From: Halomonas halocynthiae DSM 14573
Lineage (GTDB): Bacteria; Pseudomonadota; Gammaproteobacteria; Pseudomonadales; Halomonadaceae
Direction: 5' to 3'
Assembly: GCF_000425725.1 (NCBI RefSeq)
Contig: NZ_AUDZ01000018.1
Location: 1 to 64,000 of the forward strand
DNA: 64,000 bases
Position 1 is the first letter of the stretch, and the number at the start of each line of letters is the position of its first letter. A program made the translations under genes and the position numbers. This document shows positions 50,896-60,932 of the stretch, one piece after another. The notes beneath the pieces are model-generated. The model had not been told where the DNA came from. It searched no databases and worked only from the letters and a program-made list of their open reading frames with translations.

Positions 50896-51774
50896 ATGAT
50901 CAATAACCGTTCTTTACTGATTGTCGGCGGCCTTGCTGCAATAGCCTGGTTGGCCAGTAACTCACTGTATGTTGTCGATGCGACTGAGCGTGCGGTTAAG
51001 CTGCGTTTCGGTGAGATTATCGAAGAAGATATTCAGCCCGGATTGCATGCCAAAGTGCCCATTACTCAAACGATTCGTAAGTTTGATACGCGGGTACTGA
51101 CGCTGGATACTCAGGCTAGCCGTTATCTGACTCTGGAGCAGAAAGCGGTAGTGGTCGACTCTTATGTTCAGTGGCAGGTTATCAATCCGACCCGCTATTA
51201 CGAGGCGACTGCAGGCGATGAGTTGCAGGCAGTGCGTTTGATTGAACCGCGAGTTGATGAAAGCCTGCGTAATGAGTTTGGCCGGTTGAATCTGCAGCAA
51301 ATTATTTCTGAGCGCCGCGACGACCTGATGAGTGGGCCGACTCAGGAGCTCAACCGACTGATGCGCGAAGAGCTAGGCGTAGCAATTCGAGACATTCGTG
51401 TTAAGCGGATCGACCTGCCCGAAGATGTATCTAGTGCAGTGTATGATCGTATGCGCTCTGAGCGTGAGCGTGAAGCTCGCGAATGGCGTGCTCAGGGGCA
51501 GGAAGAATCCGAGCGTATTCAGGCTAATGCGGACCGTCGTCGCCAAGTGTTGCTAGCACAGGCGTCGGAACGTTCTGAAACCCTGCGTGGTGAGGGTGAC
51601 GCTGAGGCCGCAAGCATTTATGCTCAAGCCTATGGCCAGAATGAAGAGTTCTATACTTTCTGGCGTAGCATGGAAGCATATCGTCAAAGCTTCGGCGGCG
51701 AGAATGATTTGCTGGTGCTGGACCCGTCCAGCGACTTCTTCCAGTTCTTGAAGCAGCCGCTTGGTCGCGAGTAA
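50896..51774 (+). CDS. hflC: FtsH protease regulator HflC
   Basis: 292 aa, slightly shorter than E. coli HflC (334). It forms the HflKC cage around FtsH. An N-terminal membrane helix (SLLIVGGLAAIAWLASNSLYVV, ~6-27) is followed by the SPFH domain (ERAVKLRFGEIIEEDIQPGLH), and a charged helix RSEREREAREWRAQGQEESER (listed as ~188-208) before the conserved TFWRSMEAYRQSF and the terminal DPSSDFFQFLK. It starts 2 bp after hflK with no separate promoter. Confidence 0.95.
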   Translation: MINNRSLLIVGGLAAIAWLASNSLYVVDATERAVKLRFGEIIEEDIQPGLHAKVPITQTIRKFDTRVLTLDTQASRYLTLEQKAVVVDSYVQWQVINPTRYYEATAGDELQAVRLIEPRVDESLRNEFGRLNLQQIISERRDDLMSGPTQELNRLMREELGVAIRDIRVKRIDLPEDVSSAVYDRMRSEREREAREWRAQGQEESERIQANADRRRQVLLAQASERSETLRGEGDAEAASIYAQAYGQNEEFYTFWRSMEAYRQSFGGENDLLVLDPSSDFFQFLKQPLGRE

Positions 51775-51790
51775 ACGTTAGACGTAAACG

Positions 51791-51890
51791 GCTTCCGGAT
51801 CTTATGCTCAGTCGTGGGTCCGGAAGCTTCAACGCTTAGTCAGATATGATAGACTTGGCGTGAAACATACCGGGCGCGCCCGGTTTTTTT
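51791..51890 (+). terminator. Inverted repeat and intrinsic terminator after hflC
   Basis: An inverted repeat gcttccgga (51791-51799) with tccggaagc (51819-51827) has a long loop and no U-tract. Then comes a compact terminator: accggg (51869-51874) with cccggt (51879-51884), CGCG loop and seven Ts (51884-51890). It separates the miaA-hfq-hflXKC unit from hisZ. Confidence 0.88.
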
Positions 51891-51990
51891 GTGGCCACCT
51901 CTGTGACCTCGACGGCGTGTCCGTGCCTGCCGCTATGTCACAACAGGCGTTGTGTCACAGGCCATTCATTTGTTTTGCAGGAAAAACCAC

Positions 51991-53187
51991 ATGACCATCG
52001 CTGACCGCTGGTTGCTGCCCGACGGCATCGACGAAGTGCTGCCGCCTCAGGCTGGACGCATGGAGAAGCTACGGCGCAACTTGCTTGATCTGTATGACCG
52101 CTGGGGTTATGACCAAGTCATGCCGCCATCGGTGGAGTTTCTTGACTCCTTGCTGACAGGCCCCGGTAGTGAGCTGGATCTGCAGACCATCAAACTGACC
52201 GATCAGCTGACGGGTCGAATGATGGGTGCCAGTGCTGATGTAACGCCTCAGGTGGCGCGCATGGATGCACATTCGCTCAAGCGCCAGGGGCCTGCGCGGT
52301 TGTGTTATTGCACCAATGTGCTACGTGCCAAGCCGGACCATCCCCAGGGTAGCCGTAGCCCGGTTCAGGTGGGCCTTGAGCTGTTCGGTCATGCCGGCAT
52401 TGATGCTGACCTGGAAATACTGCGTTTGGCGCTCGCCAGTCTTACTGCTGCCGGGGCGAGTGAGGTTCATTTAGCCATTGGTCATATCGGAATTTATCGT
52501 AGCCTGGTAGAAAGTGCTGAATTGAATGCAGACGATGAGCAGGCAATTTTCAGTGCGCTGCGTCTCAAGTCACCCGGCGAGCTGGCTAGTCAGGTCGAGG
52601 CGGCGGTAGCAGACCCAGAGCTTGCCGCAATGTTTTGTGCGTTAGGTGAGCTTAACGGTGGCCCAGACGTCCTGGAGCAAGCTCGAGAGGCGTTCTCTGA
52701 AGCGCCTCAGGCTGTAGGTGCCGCGCTGGATCAGCTGCAAGCATTGAGCCGTGGTGTCAGCGCTGAGTTTCCTGAGGTGGCTCTGTTCTTTGATATGGCA
52801 GAGCTGCGTGGCTTCAAATATCACACAGGCATGATGTTTGCGGCTTATGTACCGGGCTACGGTCAAGCGCTGGTCAAAGGTGGGCGCTATGACGATACAG
52901 GGCGTGCCTTTGGGCGTGCGCGTCCGGCCACTGGGTTCTCTATGGACCTCAAGCATCTGGCAGGACTGTCCAGCGACGTGCAGGTCAGTCAGGCTATTTG
53001 GGCACCGGCTAGCGGTGATGGCTTGGCTGAGGCGGTCAGCCGTTTACGTGGGCAGGGCGAGCGAGTCGTTCAGGCGTTACCTGGGCAGCGCACTGGGCCT
53101 GCTGAACATGGTTGCCTTCGTCAGCTAGAAATGGCTGATGGTGGCTGGAAGGTGGTGGCTTTTACGCCAGCCGCTGATCAGACCTAA
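51991..53187 (+). CDS. hisZ: ATP phosphoribosyltransferase regulatory subunit HisZ
   Basis: 398 aa. It is a catalytically inactive HisRS paralogue that, with short-form HisG, makes the first enzyme of histidine synthesis; its presence implies a short HisG elsewhere. Class II core segments: WLLPDGIDEVLPPQAGRME (~6-24), the motif-2-like FRADVTPQVAR equivalent SADVTPQVARMDAH, and the HisS-like SRSPVQVGLELFGHAG; GFKYHTGMMFAAYVPG and KGGRYDDTGRAFG are typical of HisZ. ATG 51991 has AGGA 8 nt upstream. purA follows after 63 bp, the usual Pseudomonas-like pair. Confidence 0.93.
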   Translation: MTIADRWLLPDGIDEVLPPQAGRMEKLRRNLLDLYDRWGYDQVMPPSVEFLDSLLTGPGSELDLQTIKLTDQLTGRMMGASADVTPQVARMDAHSLKRQGPARLCYCTNVLRAKPDHPQGSRSPVQVGLELFGHAGIDADLEILRLALASLTAAGASEVHLAIGHIGIYRSLVESAELNADDEQAIFSALRLKSPGELASQVEAAVADPELAAMFCALGELNGGPDVLEQAREAFSEAPQAVGAALDQLQALSRGVSAEFPEVALFFDMAELRGFKYHTGMMFAAYVPGYGQALVKGGRYDDTGRAFGRARPATGFSMDLKHLAGLSSDVQVSQAIWAPASGDGLAEAVSRLRGQGERVVQALPGQRTGPAEHGCLRQLEMADGGWKVVAFTPAADQT

Positions 53188-53238
53188 GCGTCTGACCACA
53201 AAATCTGACGCGCCGGCCACAGCCGGGCGCTGCAATGA

Positions 53239-54546
<1,308 letters not shown>

Positions 54547-54570
54547 TGGGGTAAATCGCTGGGTGAAACT

Positions 54571-54607
54571 AAAACCCCGCCATGAATGAATCATGGCGGG
54601 GTTTTTT
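54571..54607. terminator. Bidirectional terminator between purA and the betaine transporter
   Basis: A 12-bp stem aaccccgccatga (54573-54585) with tcatggcggggtt (54591-54603) on a 5-nt loop. It has TTTTTT on the plus strand and a T-run (aaaa at 54571-54574) on the minus strand, so it serves both converging genes. Confidence 0.92.
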
Positions 54608-54658
54608 GATAGCGTCGCTTTTTATTTGCGCCTTACTCGCGACGCACTGGGTGAGGTG

Positions 54659-56332
54659 TCAGACACTTCTTGGTTCACTCATCAGGCCCTTGATCAGTGA
54701 GTAACATCCCACCAAAAGCACCAGAGTAAAGGGCAGACCCGTTGACACGGACGCCGCTTGAAGTGCGGTCAGCCCGCCGCCAATCAGCAGAGCAATAGCG
54801 ATGCCGCCCTCAATCAGTGCCCAAAAGACTCGTTGAGGCTTGGGAGCGTCGACCTTGCCACCTGCGGTGATGGAGTCGATGACTAGCGAGCCGGAGTCAG
54901 ATGATGTGATGAAAAACACCATGACCAGAATGATGCCCACAAAGGAAGTGATGGCAGTCAAGGGAAGTTCACCCAACATGGCGAACAGTTTCAGGTCTAG
55001 AGCTGCTTCTTTGGCACCCAGGAAGCCGTCGTTGATTACCTGGTCGATAGCTGTGCCACCAAAGGCGGTCATCCACAAGACAGAGACCAGTGTTGGCACC
55101 AGCAATACAGCAATCAGGAACTCGCGCACGCTACGACCGCGGCTGACACGGGCGATAAACATGCCGACAAAGGGTGACCAGGAAATCCACCAGGCCCAGT
55201 AAAAGGCTGTCCAGCCTTGCACAAAGTTGGCATCTTCACGTCCAAATGGATTGGACAACGCCGGTAGGTGCGTTACGTAGCTGCCTAGATTTGAGAAAAA
55301 GCCCGTTGCAATTGCCAGTGTTGGGCCGACGGCAATCACAAAGAAAAGCAACAGAAACGCCAGCGCCATATTCACCTGGGAAAGCCGCTGAACACCTTTG
55401 TCGACACCGGCAACAACAGAAAGCAACGCCACAAGAGTAATGCCTAATATCAGCAGTACCATGGTGGTATTGGTGTTGGGAATGCCAAACAGCTCATTCA
55501 AGCCGGATGCTGCTTGAGTTGCGCCTAGTCCTAGCGAAGTCGCCAAACCAAATAGTGTGGCAAAGACCGCAAGTACGTCGATGACGTGCCCAGGCCAGCC
55601 CCAGATACGCTCACCTAATACAGGGTAAAAGATCGAGCGCATGGTCAGTGGCAGGCCTTTGTTGAAGGCAAAAATAGCCAATGATAGCCCGACGATGGCG
55701 TAGGCACCCCAAGGGTGTAAGCCCCAGTGGAATATGGTGGCGGCCATGCCTAGTGCCTGGGCACCTTGCGTATTACCTTCTGCCCCGCCTAGCGGTGCCC
55801 AGTCGGTGCGTATCCCATCCTCGCCAACGCTAACGCCACCCATCGCTGCATCAAAGTGCGACATAGGCTCGGCGACGCCGTAGAACATCAAGCCAATGCC
55901 CATGCCTGCGGCAAATAGCATGGCAAACCAGCCGGTGTAGCTGAAATCTGGTGTCGCCTCTGCGCCACCAATACGCACTTTTCCCAGCGGTGATAAAACG
56001 ATGCCCAGCGCGACCAGAACAAAAATGTTGCCGCCGAACAAGAATACCCAGCTGAGATTACCGGTGAGGTAGTTGAATACACTGTTGAACAGTGGCTCGA
56101 CTTCGGACTGTAGTGCCAGTGTTAGAATCACAAACAGCAGAACGATCAGCGATGAGACGCTGAAAACTACGCTGTGCAGGTCAACCGGTACCCCAAACTT
56201 ACTGGTGGAAATGTTGTCCTGGCCGATGACGTAATCGGTGTCGATTAGATTGGCTGCCCCCTCTGGGGCGGGAATGCCTTCAGAGCTTTCGTCTGGGGGC
56301 GCGGGTTTATTATTGTGCGGATTGGTAGTCAC
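54659..56332 (-). CDS. BCCT-family Na+/glycine betaine transporter
   Basis: 557 aa with ~12 membrane helices and a 50-residue acidic cytoplasmic N-terminus. All features of sodium-coupled betaine carriers are intact: the glycine stretch GMGIGLMFYGVAEP (~143-156), TM4 HWGLHPWGAY (~202-211) and TM8 YWAWWISWSPFVGMF (~378-392), which together give the complete aromatic box, then RVSRGRSVREF. This BetP/OpuD-like set predicts uptake of glycine betaine for osmoprotection. The start is GTG 56332 with AGGGAG about 9 nt upstream; the frame is open to 56500. There is no long C-terminal sensing domain of BetP type. It is divergent from cls. Confidence 0.92.
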   Translation of the reverse strand: MTTNPHNNKPAPPDESSEGIPAPEGAANLIDTDYVIGQDNISTSKFGVPVDLHSVVFSVSSLIVLLFVILTLALQSEVEPLFNSVFNYLTGNLSWVFLFGGNIFVLVALGIVLSPLGKVRIGGAEATPDFSYTGWFAMLFAAGMGIGLMFYGVAEPMSHFDAAMGGVSVGEDGIRTDWAPLGGAEGNTQGAQALGMAATIFHWGLHPWGAYAIVGLSLAIFAFNKGLPLTMRSIFYPVLGERIWGWPGHVIDVLAVFATLFGLATSLGLGATQAASGLNELFGIPNTNTTMVLLILGITLVALLSVVAGVDKGVQRLSQVNMALAFLLLFFVIAVGPTLAIATGFFSNLGSYVTHLPALSNPFGREDANFVQGWTAFYWAWWISWSPFVGMFIARVSRGRSVREFLIAVLLVPTLVSVLWMTAFGGTAIDQVINDGFLGAKEAALDLKLFAMLGELPLTAITSFVGIILVMVFFITSSDSGSLVIDSITAGGKVDAPKPQRVFWALIEGGIAIALLIGGGLTALQAASVSTGLPFTLVLLVGCYSLIKGLMSEPRSV

Positions 56333-56759
56333 AATCTCTTCTCCCTGTTGATGAAAAACAAGCTGGAAATTCCTTGTATTCCGTTGCTGTTTGGCGACCT
56401 TGCAGCCATTGGGCTGTGTATGACGACTTAAGCAAGCTGAGGTGTGAAGGTCAATGAGTTGCAAGACCTTTTTGCAGGCCGCTGCTCCGTAACGAAGCAT
56501 ATCGGTTGAAGGTGGCTAGGATGCCGATTAGACGCATGAGCCTCTGTATGTACGCAATAGATAATCTATTTTAATCAAAACGCGGGTGATTTATAACCAC
56601 CTGTTGGCAAAAAGAGATAGCTGCTGAATGATATCTGCTTTTACTCAGCATTACGGATGCCCGTCACATTTGAATCCTGATAAGGTTCCCTGCATATTTT
56701 GTTGCGCCTAGCGGCACTCCTTTTCCTGCTTTTAGGTTTTACTCTTTAGAGGAAGTCAG
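56333..56759. other. 427-bp divergent intergenic region
   Basis: The region between the betaine transporter start and cls holds no gene. A candidate cls promoter is present (see 56672-56700). A weak 6-bp hairpin, aaggtc (56447-56452) with gacctt (56465-56470) then TTT, was seen but is not convincing. The AT-rich stretch 56556-56578 could serve the transporter on the minus strand, but no promoter with proper spacing could be identified there. Confidence 0.6.
56672..56700 (+). promoter_or_regulatory. Candidate sigma-70 promoter for cls
   Basis: TTGAAT (56672-56677) and CATATT (56695-56700) are separated by 17 bp; each matches the consensus at four of six positions. The predicted start is near 56707, giving a ~53-nt leader that includes GAGGAAG before the cls ATG. 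Confidence 0.42.
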
Positions 56760-58190
56760 ATGGCAATTGTTGTTGTTCTTCACGGCCTGTTGGTATTTAT
56801 CTTCACGTTACGCATCCTGATTCGTAATGATTTGTCTCCCCCTGCGCGTCTGGCATGGTTCATCATTCTCAACGTTATGCCATATTTTGGTGTGGCGGTA
56901 TATTTTCTGTTTGGTGAGATTGATATCGGCAAGCGCTCGCAGAAGCGTCACGATGAGATTTTTGATGAAATTTCAGGTAGTGCGTCAGACTTTATGGGGG
57001 AGAAGGGGGCAGCGAACCGGTTGGTTGAGCCGGTATATCGACAAGCATTTTTGTACGCTTCTTCAATCAATGGTTTTCATACCGTGGCTGGAAACACTGC
57101 TGAGCTGATGGCCGATGCCAATACTAGCGTTCAGCGTATTATTGAAGATATCGACGAGGCCACTGAGCATGTACATGTGCTCTATTATATTTGGCTGGAT
57201 GATACAACGGGCAAAGCGCTGGCTGAAGCGTTAATCCGGGCCTCTCACCGAGGGGTGACTTGCCGTGCCATGGCCGATGGTCTTGGGTCACGCGCTTTGC
57301 TCAAATCGGCACTTTGGCGTCGTATGAAAGAGGCTGGTGTGCAGTTGGCGGTAGCTTTGCCACTGAAGCGGCCGATTAAGGTGATGCTGACCAGCCGGTT
57401 TGATTTACGCAATCACCGCAAGATTACCGTCATTGATGGGCGCATTACTTACTGCGGTAGCCGTAACTCGGCTGATCCTGAGTTTTTGCCCAAGGCCAAG
57501 TTTGCGCCTTGGGTCGATATTATGATGCGTTTTACTGGGCCGGTGGTGGCCCAGAACCAGCTATTGTTTGCCAGTGACTGGATGCAGGCTACGGGTGAGA
57601 GCCTAGCGGGTTTTACGTTAGTGCTTGAGCCTGAGGCGGGTGGCTTTCCTGCTCAGGTGATGGGTGTTGGTCCCACAGAGCGGCGTGCTGCTACGCCGCA
57701 GTTGTTTTCTAACCTGATTGCCAGTGCTCAGCACGAGCTGATTCTGTCTACACCGTATTTTGTGCCCGACGCGACTGTTCTGGAAGCGCTGTGTGCTGCT
57801 GCGCATCGTGGTGTTACGGTGACTCTGATCTACCCACGCAAGAATGACAGCTGGATCGTCGCTGCGGTCAGCCACAGCTATTACCATCGCCTATTGGGAG
57901 CCGGCTGCTTTATTCATGAATACAGAGACGGTTTGCTACATGCCAAGACCCTGACTATTGATGGCAAAGTTACCCTGATTGGCTCTACTAACCTAGATTT
58001 GCGTAGCTTTGATCTGAACTATGAGAATAATATCCTGTTGTATGATGAGGCCACGACACAGGCGGTTGTCTCGCGTCAGCAAGAATACCTTGACTGTTCC
58101 GATGCTGTAGCACTGCCTGACGTGCTGGCTTGGCCGCACTATCGCAATATCTGGAACAATGTGATCGCAACCATTGGCCCGGTGTTATAG
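56760..58190 (+). CDS. cls: Cardiolipin synthase
   Basis: 476 aa, close to E. coli ClsA (486). It condenses two phosphatidylglycerols into cardiolipin. Two N-terminal membrane helices (~2-20 and ~32-52) are followed by two phospholipase-D HKD motifs: RNHRKITVIDGRITYCGSRN (~220-239) and LHAKTLTIDGKVTLIGSTN. GAGGAAG precedes ATG 56760. It is divergent from the betaine transporter. Membrane cardiolipin is known to rise with salinity in many bacteria, so the pairing is plausible but unproved. I would call it ClsA-like. Confidence 0.94.
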   Translation: MAIVVVLHGLLVFIFTLRILIRNDLSPPARLAWFIILNVMPYFGVAVYFLFGEIDIGKRSQKRHDEIFDEISGSASDFMGEKGAANRLVEPVYRQAFLYASSINGFHTVAGNTAELMADANTSVQRIIEDIDEATEHVHVLYYIWLDDTTGKALAEALIRASHRGVTCRAMADGLGSRALLKSALWRRMKEAGVQLAVALPLKRPIKVMLTSRFDLRNHRKITVIDGRITYCGSRNSADPEFLPKAKFAPWVDIMMRFTGPVVAQNQLLFASDWMQATGESLAGFTLVLEPEAGGFPAQVMGVGPTERRAATPQLFSNLIASAQHELILSTPYFVPDATVLEALCAAAHRGVTVTLIYPRKNDSWIVAAVSHSYYHRLLGAGCFIHEYRDGLLHAKTLTIDGKVTLIGSTNLDLRSFDLNYENNILLYDEATTQAVVSRQQEYLDCSDAVALPDVLAWPHYRNIWNNVIATIGPVL

Positions 58191-58295
58191 GGGTGGTTTG
58201 ATTCAATTTGGCTCGGTGTCAGGCTTAATCAAGCGACCTCCGGGGTAGTGGCAGGCAGTTGGACACGTTTATTTTTTGGAGCACCAGGAGAGACC

Positions 58296-58919
58296 ATGAG
58301 TCAATTTTTCCAAATTCATTCGGAAACCCCCCAGAAACGCCTGATTGACCAGGCAATCCAAATCATTAATAAAGGGGGAGTTATTGCCTACCCGACTGAC
58401 TCTGGCTATGCCTTGGGTTGTCGGCTGGGTGAGAAAAAGGCAGTTGATCGTATTAAGCGACTGCGCTCATTGGATGATAAGCACAATTTCACCCTGGTAT
58501 GCTCAGACCTGTCAGAGATTGGCACCTATGCCAAGTTAGAAAATACGGTATTCCGGCTACTGAAAGCCCATACGCCTGGGGCGTATACGTTCATTCTGCA
58601 CGCTACCAATGAAGTACCACGGTTGCTGCTGCATCCTAAGCGGCGTTCCATTGGGGTGCGCGTACCTGATCATGCCATTACTCGCGCCTTGCTGGATGCA
58701 CTGGGTGAGCCCTTGATGAGTGTAACGCTGATTCCTGAGGGGGACAGTCAGCCGATGACAGATGCTGAAGAGATTCGTGAGCGTTTCAGCTCCCAGCTGG
58801 ACTTAATTATTGATGGCGGTGCTTGTCACTTGGAACCGACAAGTGTGATCGACCTGCGCGATGTGCCGCCGGTCATTATGCGTGAGGGGCGCGGAGACGT
58901 GTCGCCGTTTGTTGATTGA
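58296..58919 (+). CDS. yciO: Sua5/YciO/YrdC-domain protein YciO
   Basis: 207 aa, against 206 in E. coli YciO. The YrdC fold is recognisable from GGVIAYPTDSGYALGCRLGE (~27-46) and the KRRSIGVRVPDHAITRALLD segment. It lacks the C-terminal Sua5 domain of TsaC2. YciO resembles TsaC but in E. coli makes threonylcarbamoyl-adenylate only weakly, so its role in t6A is uncertain. ATG 58296 has AGGAG 5 nt upstream; the frame open from 58248 is not needed. Monocistronic, convergent with the K+-channel gene. Confidence 0.92.
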   Translation: MSQFFQIHSETPQKRLIDQAIQIINKGGVIAYPTDSGYALGCRLGEKKAVDRIKRLRSLDDKHNFTLVCSDLSEIGTYAKLENTVFRLLKAHTPGAYTFILHATNEVPRLLLHPKRRSIGVRVPDHAITRALLDALGEPLMSVTLIPEGDSQPMTDAEEIRERFSSQLDLIIDGGACHLEPTSVIDLRDVPPVIMREGRGDVSPFVD

Positions 58920-58929
58920 GTTAGCCGTG

Positions 58930-58950
58930 GCCCGGTGAGCAGCACCGGGC
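58930..58950. other. Hairpin between convergent yciO and K+ channel genes
   Basis: gcccggtg (58930-58937) pairs with caccgggc (58943-58950) on a 5-nt loop. There is no U-tract on either strand, so its terminator role is doubtful. Confidence 0.4.
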
Positions 58951-58971
58951 TATCTCTGCCTGGCCCTAGGA

Positions 58972-59925
58972 TCATTGCTTATCTGAGGGGGTGTCAGCGT
59001 GTGAAGCAGATGCTGGGTCAGGATCAGCGCTTTTTTCCTTATTCTCTTCTTCGTCTTTTTCTGGTTCCTCCTTGTTAGGGTCTGGCGAGTGTTCATCCAG
59101 CCAAGTACCGCAGCGCAAGCAATAACGGGCCCGTTTCTCGTGGCGATCATGCCCACAGCCGGGGCAGGCCTCGTCGGAGTACCGGTCGGCGCGAATTGAG
59201 CGGATGACTTCGGCAGAAAATATGCCGGTAGGTACGGCGATGATGGAATAGCCGATCAGCATGACGATGACTGATATTGCCTGGCCGAGAGGTGTTACGG
59301 GCGTAATGTCGCCAAAGCCTACGGTAGTTAGCGTGACCACCGCCCAGTAAATGGCGCGTGGAATGCTGGTAAACCCTGCCTCTATTGGCTCTATCAGGTA
59401 CATCAGCGAGGCGAAAATTGTCACGATCATAAACACCGTGAACAGAAACAGCACGATTTGACGACTGCTGCGCTGCATGGCGCTGAGCAGGAGCTGTCCC
59501 TCGCCAACAAACTCCATCAATCGTAATACCCGAAAGATGCGCAATGTTCGTAGTAAACGCAGCACCACGAGTGATTGAGCGCCTGGCAGCAGCAGAGCTA
59601 ACCACGCAGGAAGAATCGCAATCACATCAAGCACCCCATAAAAGCTGCGCAGGTAGCGCGCCGGGCGCTCTAAACAATACAGCCGCAGTGCCAGCTCGAT
59701 GGTAAATAGGCTGGTAAAGCTCCATTCAGCAAGAGTGAACCAGCTGGCGTACTCGGAGCGGAGCGAGGTTATGCTTTCGAGTATGACCACCAGGACGCTG
59801 ACAATAATCAGGCCGATCAGGGCGATATCAAAGCCTTTGGCGAGCGGCGTGTCAGACTCAAAGATGATCTGGAAAAGCCTGGTGCGCAAGCCTTGTTTAG
59901 CTGGTTTCAGGTGGTATGGATCCAC
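58972..59925 (-). CDS. Voltage-gated-type K+ channel with C-terminal zinc ribbon
   Basis: 317 aa, six membrane helices. S4-like helix VLRLLRTLRIFRVLRLMEF (~121-139) has arginines at every third position, the voltage-sensor pattern. The selectivity filter is TTVGFGD (200-206). After S6 (~212-236) a zinc ribbon CPGCGHDRHEKRARYCLRCG (C254, C257, C269, C272) leads into a tail of ~40 residues very rich in Glu, Asp and Lys. GTG 59925 has AAGG upstream and lies 4 bp after the CYTH-protein stop, so the two are co-transcribed. Most like KvAP/Kch-type channels; ligand and gating are unknown. Confidence 0.9.
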   Translation of the reverse strand: MDPYHLKPAKQGLRTRLFQIIFESDTPLAKGFDIALIGLIIVSVLVVILESITSLRSEYASWFTLAEWSFTSLFTIELALRLYCLERPARYLRSFYGVLDVIAILPAWLALLLPGAQSLVVLRLLRTLRIFRVLRLMEFVGEGQLLLSAMQRSSRQIVLFLFTVFMIVTIFASLMYLIEPIEAGFTSIPRAIYWAVVTLTTVGFGDITPVTPLGQAISVIVMLIGYSIIAVPTGIFSAEVIRSIRADRYSDEACPGCGHDRHEKRARYCLRCGTWLDEHSPDPNKEEPEKDEEENKEKSADPDPASASHADTPSDKQ

Positions 59926-59929
59926 GGCA

Positions 59930-60820
59930 TCATCCTTGATGGGTATGGCAGTTGTGTCGCTGACCTGCTATCTGGCGCACGAGACGCAGTGCAAGCTGGC
60001 CGCAGTGTAAGTCCCAGGGCAGTGGGGGCGATGCAGGGTCAATCCTTTCCAGCAACATGCTGGCCGGTTGACGAACGTACTGGTCGGTAGATTCAGCCAG
60101 TGTACCCAGCGATTGACGAGCGTGTGCAAGCCAGTGCAGCTGCTCAGTATCATTCAGTGCATCAAGGGCGACAAGAGCGCGCTGCAACGGCGCGCTATGT
60201 GGCGGCAATTGCCAGGGGTGGCCACGCAGGAAATTACCGCGCGCGGCTTTACTGGTATCCGAAGGGCGCAGGGGAATGTGTTGTGCCAGCGTGTCGGCTA
60301 TGTCTAACAGAGCATTGGCGCTGCCACTTTTTAGCTCCAGCTCTAGCTCACAGATAGTGACTCTGTGCGCTGTTGAGCCGGTATGAATCTCGCCCTGGTC
60401 AAGAGCGACTTCTATCTGTGACTCGGGCGTGTCTAGCCGCCAAGTGTTTCGTTGAAAGTCAGTGGTGAAAATTGCGCCCAGTTGTGACAGTTGAGATGTG
60501 CCAAGGCTTGCCATAACGGGGAGTTCTGCCAGGGCGTTGAGGTTTAGCTCGGGGGCGGCAAGCTGCCACTCCCATTCACCACGCCGCGATAGCCCGCCTT
60601 CGCTGTGGCCACGCGTTTTCAGGGTTTGAATATAGCGTTTTCCATCGTGTCTTATGCGCAGGGCTGAGCCATTAGCTTCCAGTATGCCGTCGGGTGTATC
60701 GAAATAGGTGTTGCGCAGTTGTTGGCAGACGGCTTCTGTCTTAGCCAGCAGGGAGTGGCTGCTTACCCGTGCAACAGCCTCTTTCGCAAGTGCCAGTTTG
60801 AGCTCAATTTCGTCAGCCAT
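59930..60820 (-). CDS. CYTH-domain inorganic triphosphatase (YgiF-like)
   Basis: 296 aa. The CYTH signature ExExK is E4, E6 and K8 in MADEIELKLAL. The barrel segments YFDTPDGILEANGSALRIRHDG (~39-60, in two strands), IQTLKTRG and ICELELELKSG carry the conserved charged residues. YgiF hydrolyses inorganic triphosphate; it is 433 aa with a C-terminal CHAD domain in E. coli, and here the C-terminal part (~205-296) is short and only vaguely CHAD-like. ATG 60820 has AAGG upstream; the frame to 60865 is open. It is divergent from the phosphate-uptake pair. Confidence 0.85.
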   Translation of the reverse strand: MADEIELKLALAKEAVARVSSHSLLAKTEAVCQQLRNTYFDTPDGILEANGSALRIRHDGKRYIQTLKTRGHSEGGLSRRGEWEWQLAAPELNLNALAELPVMASLGTSQLSQLGAIFTTDFQRNTWRLDTPESQIEVALDQGEIHTGSTAHRVTICELELELKSGSANALLDIADTLAQHIPLRPSDTSKAARGNFLRGHPWQLPPHSAPLQRALVALDALNDTEQLHWLAHARQSLGTLAESTDQYVRQPASMLLERIDPASPPLPWDLHCGQLALRLVRQIAGQRHNCHTHQG

Positions 60821-60932
60821 TCGGTCGCCTTTGTTGTGCAATGTGAAAGCATTATTATTTTGCATGTCATTTATGGTGATGAATCACTATACTTCCTCGC
60901 GTCAATTCCCGATAAGGATGACTTGGAAAATC

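Noticed and set aside
60864-60882. Possible Pho box upstream of DUF47-pit
   Set aside because: Only the first half (TGTCAT) fits the CTGTCAT direct repeat; the second half does not, so PhoB control is not supported.
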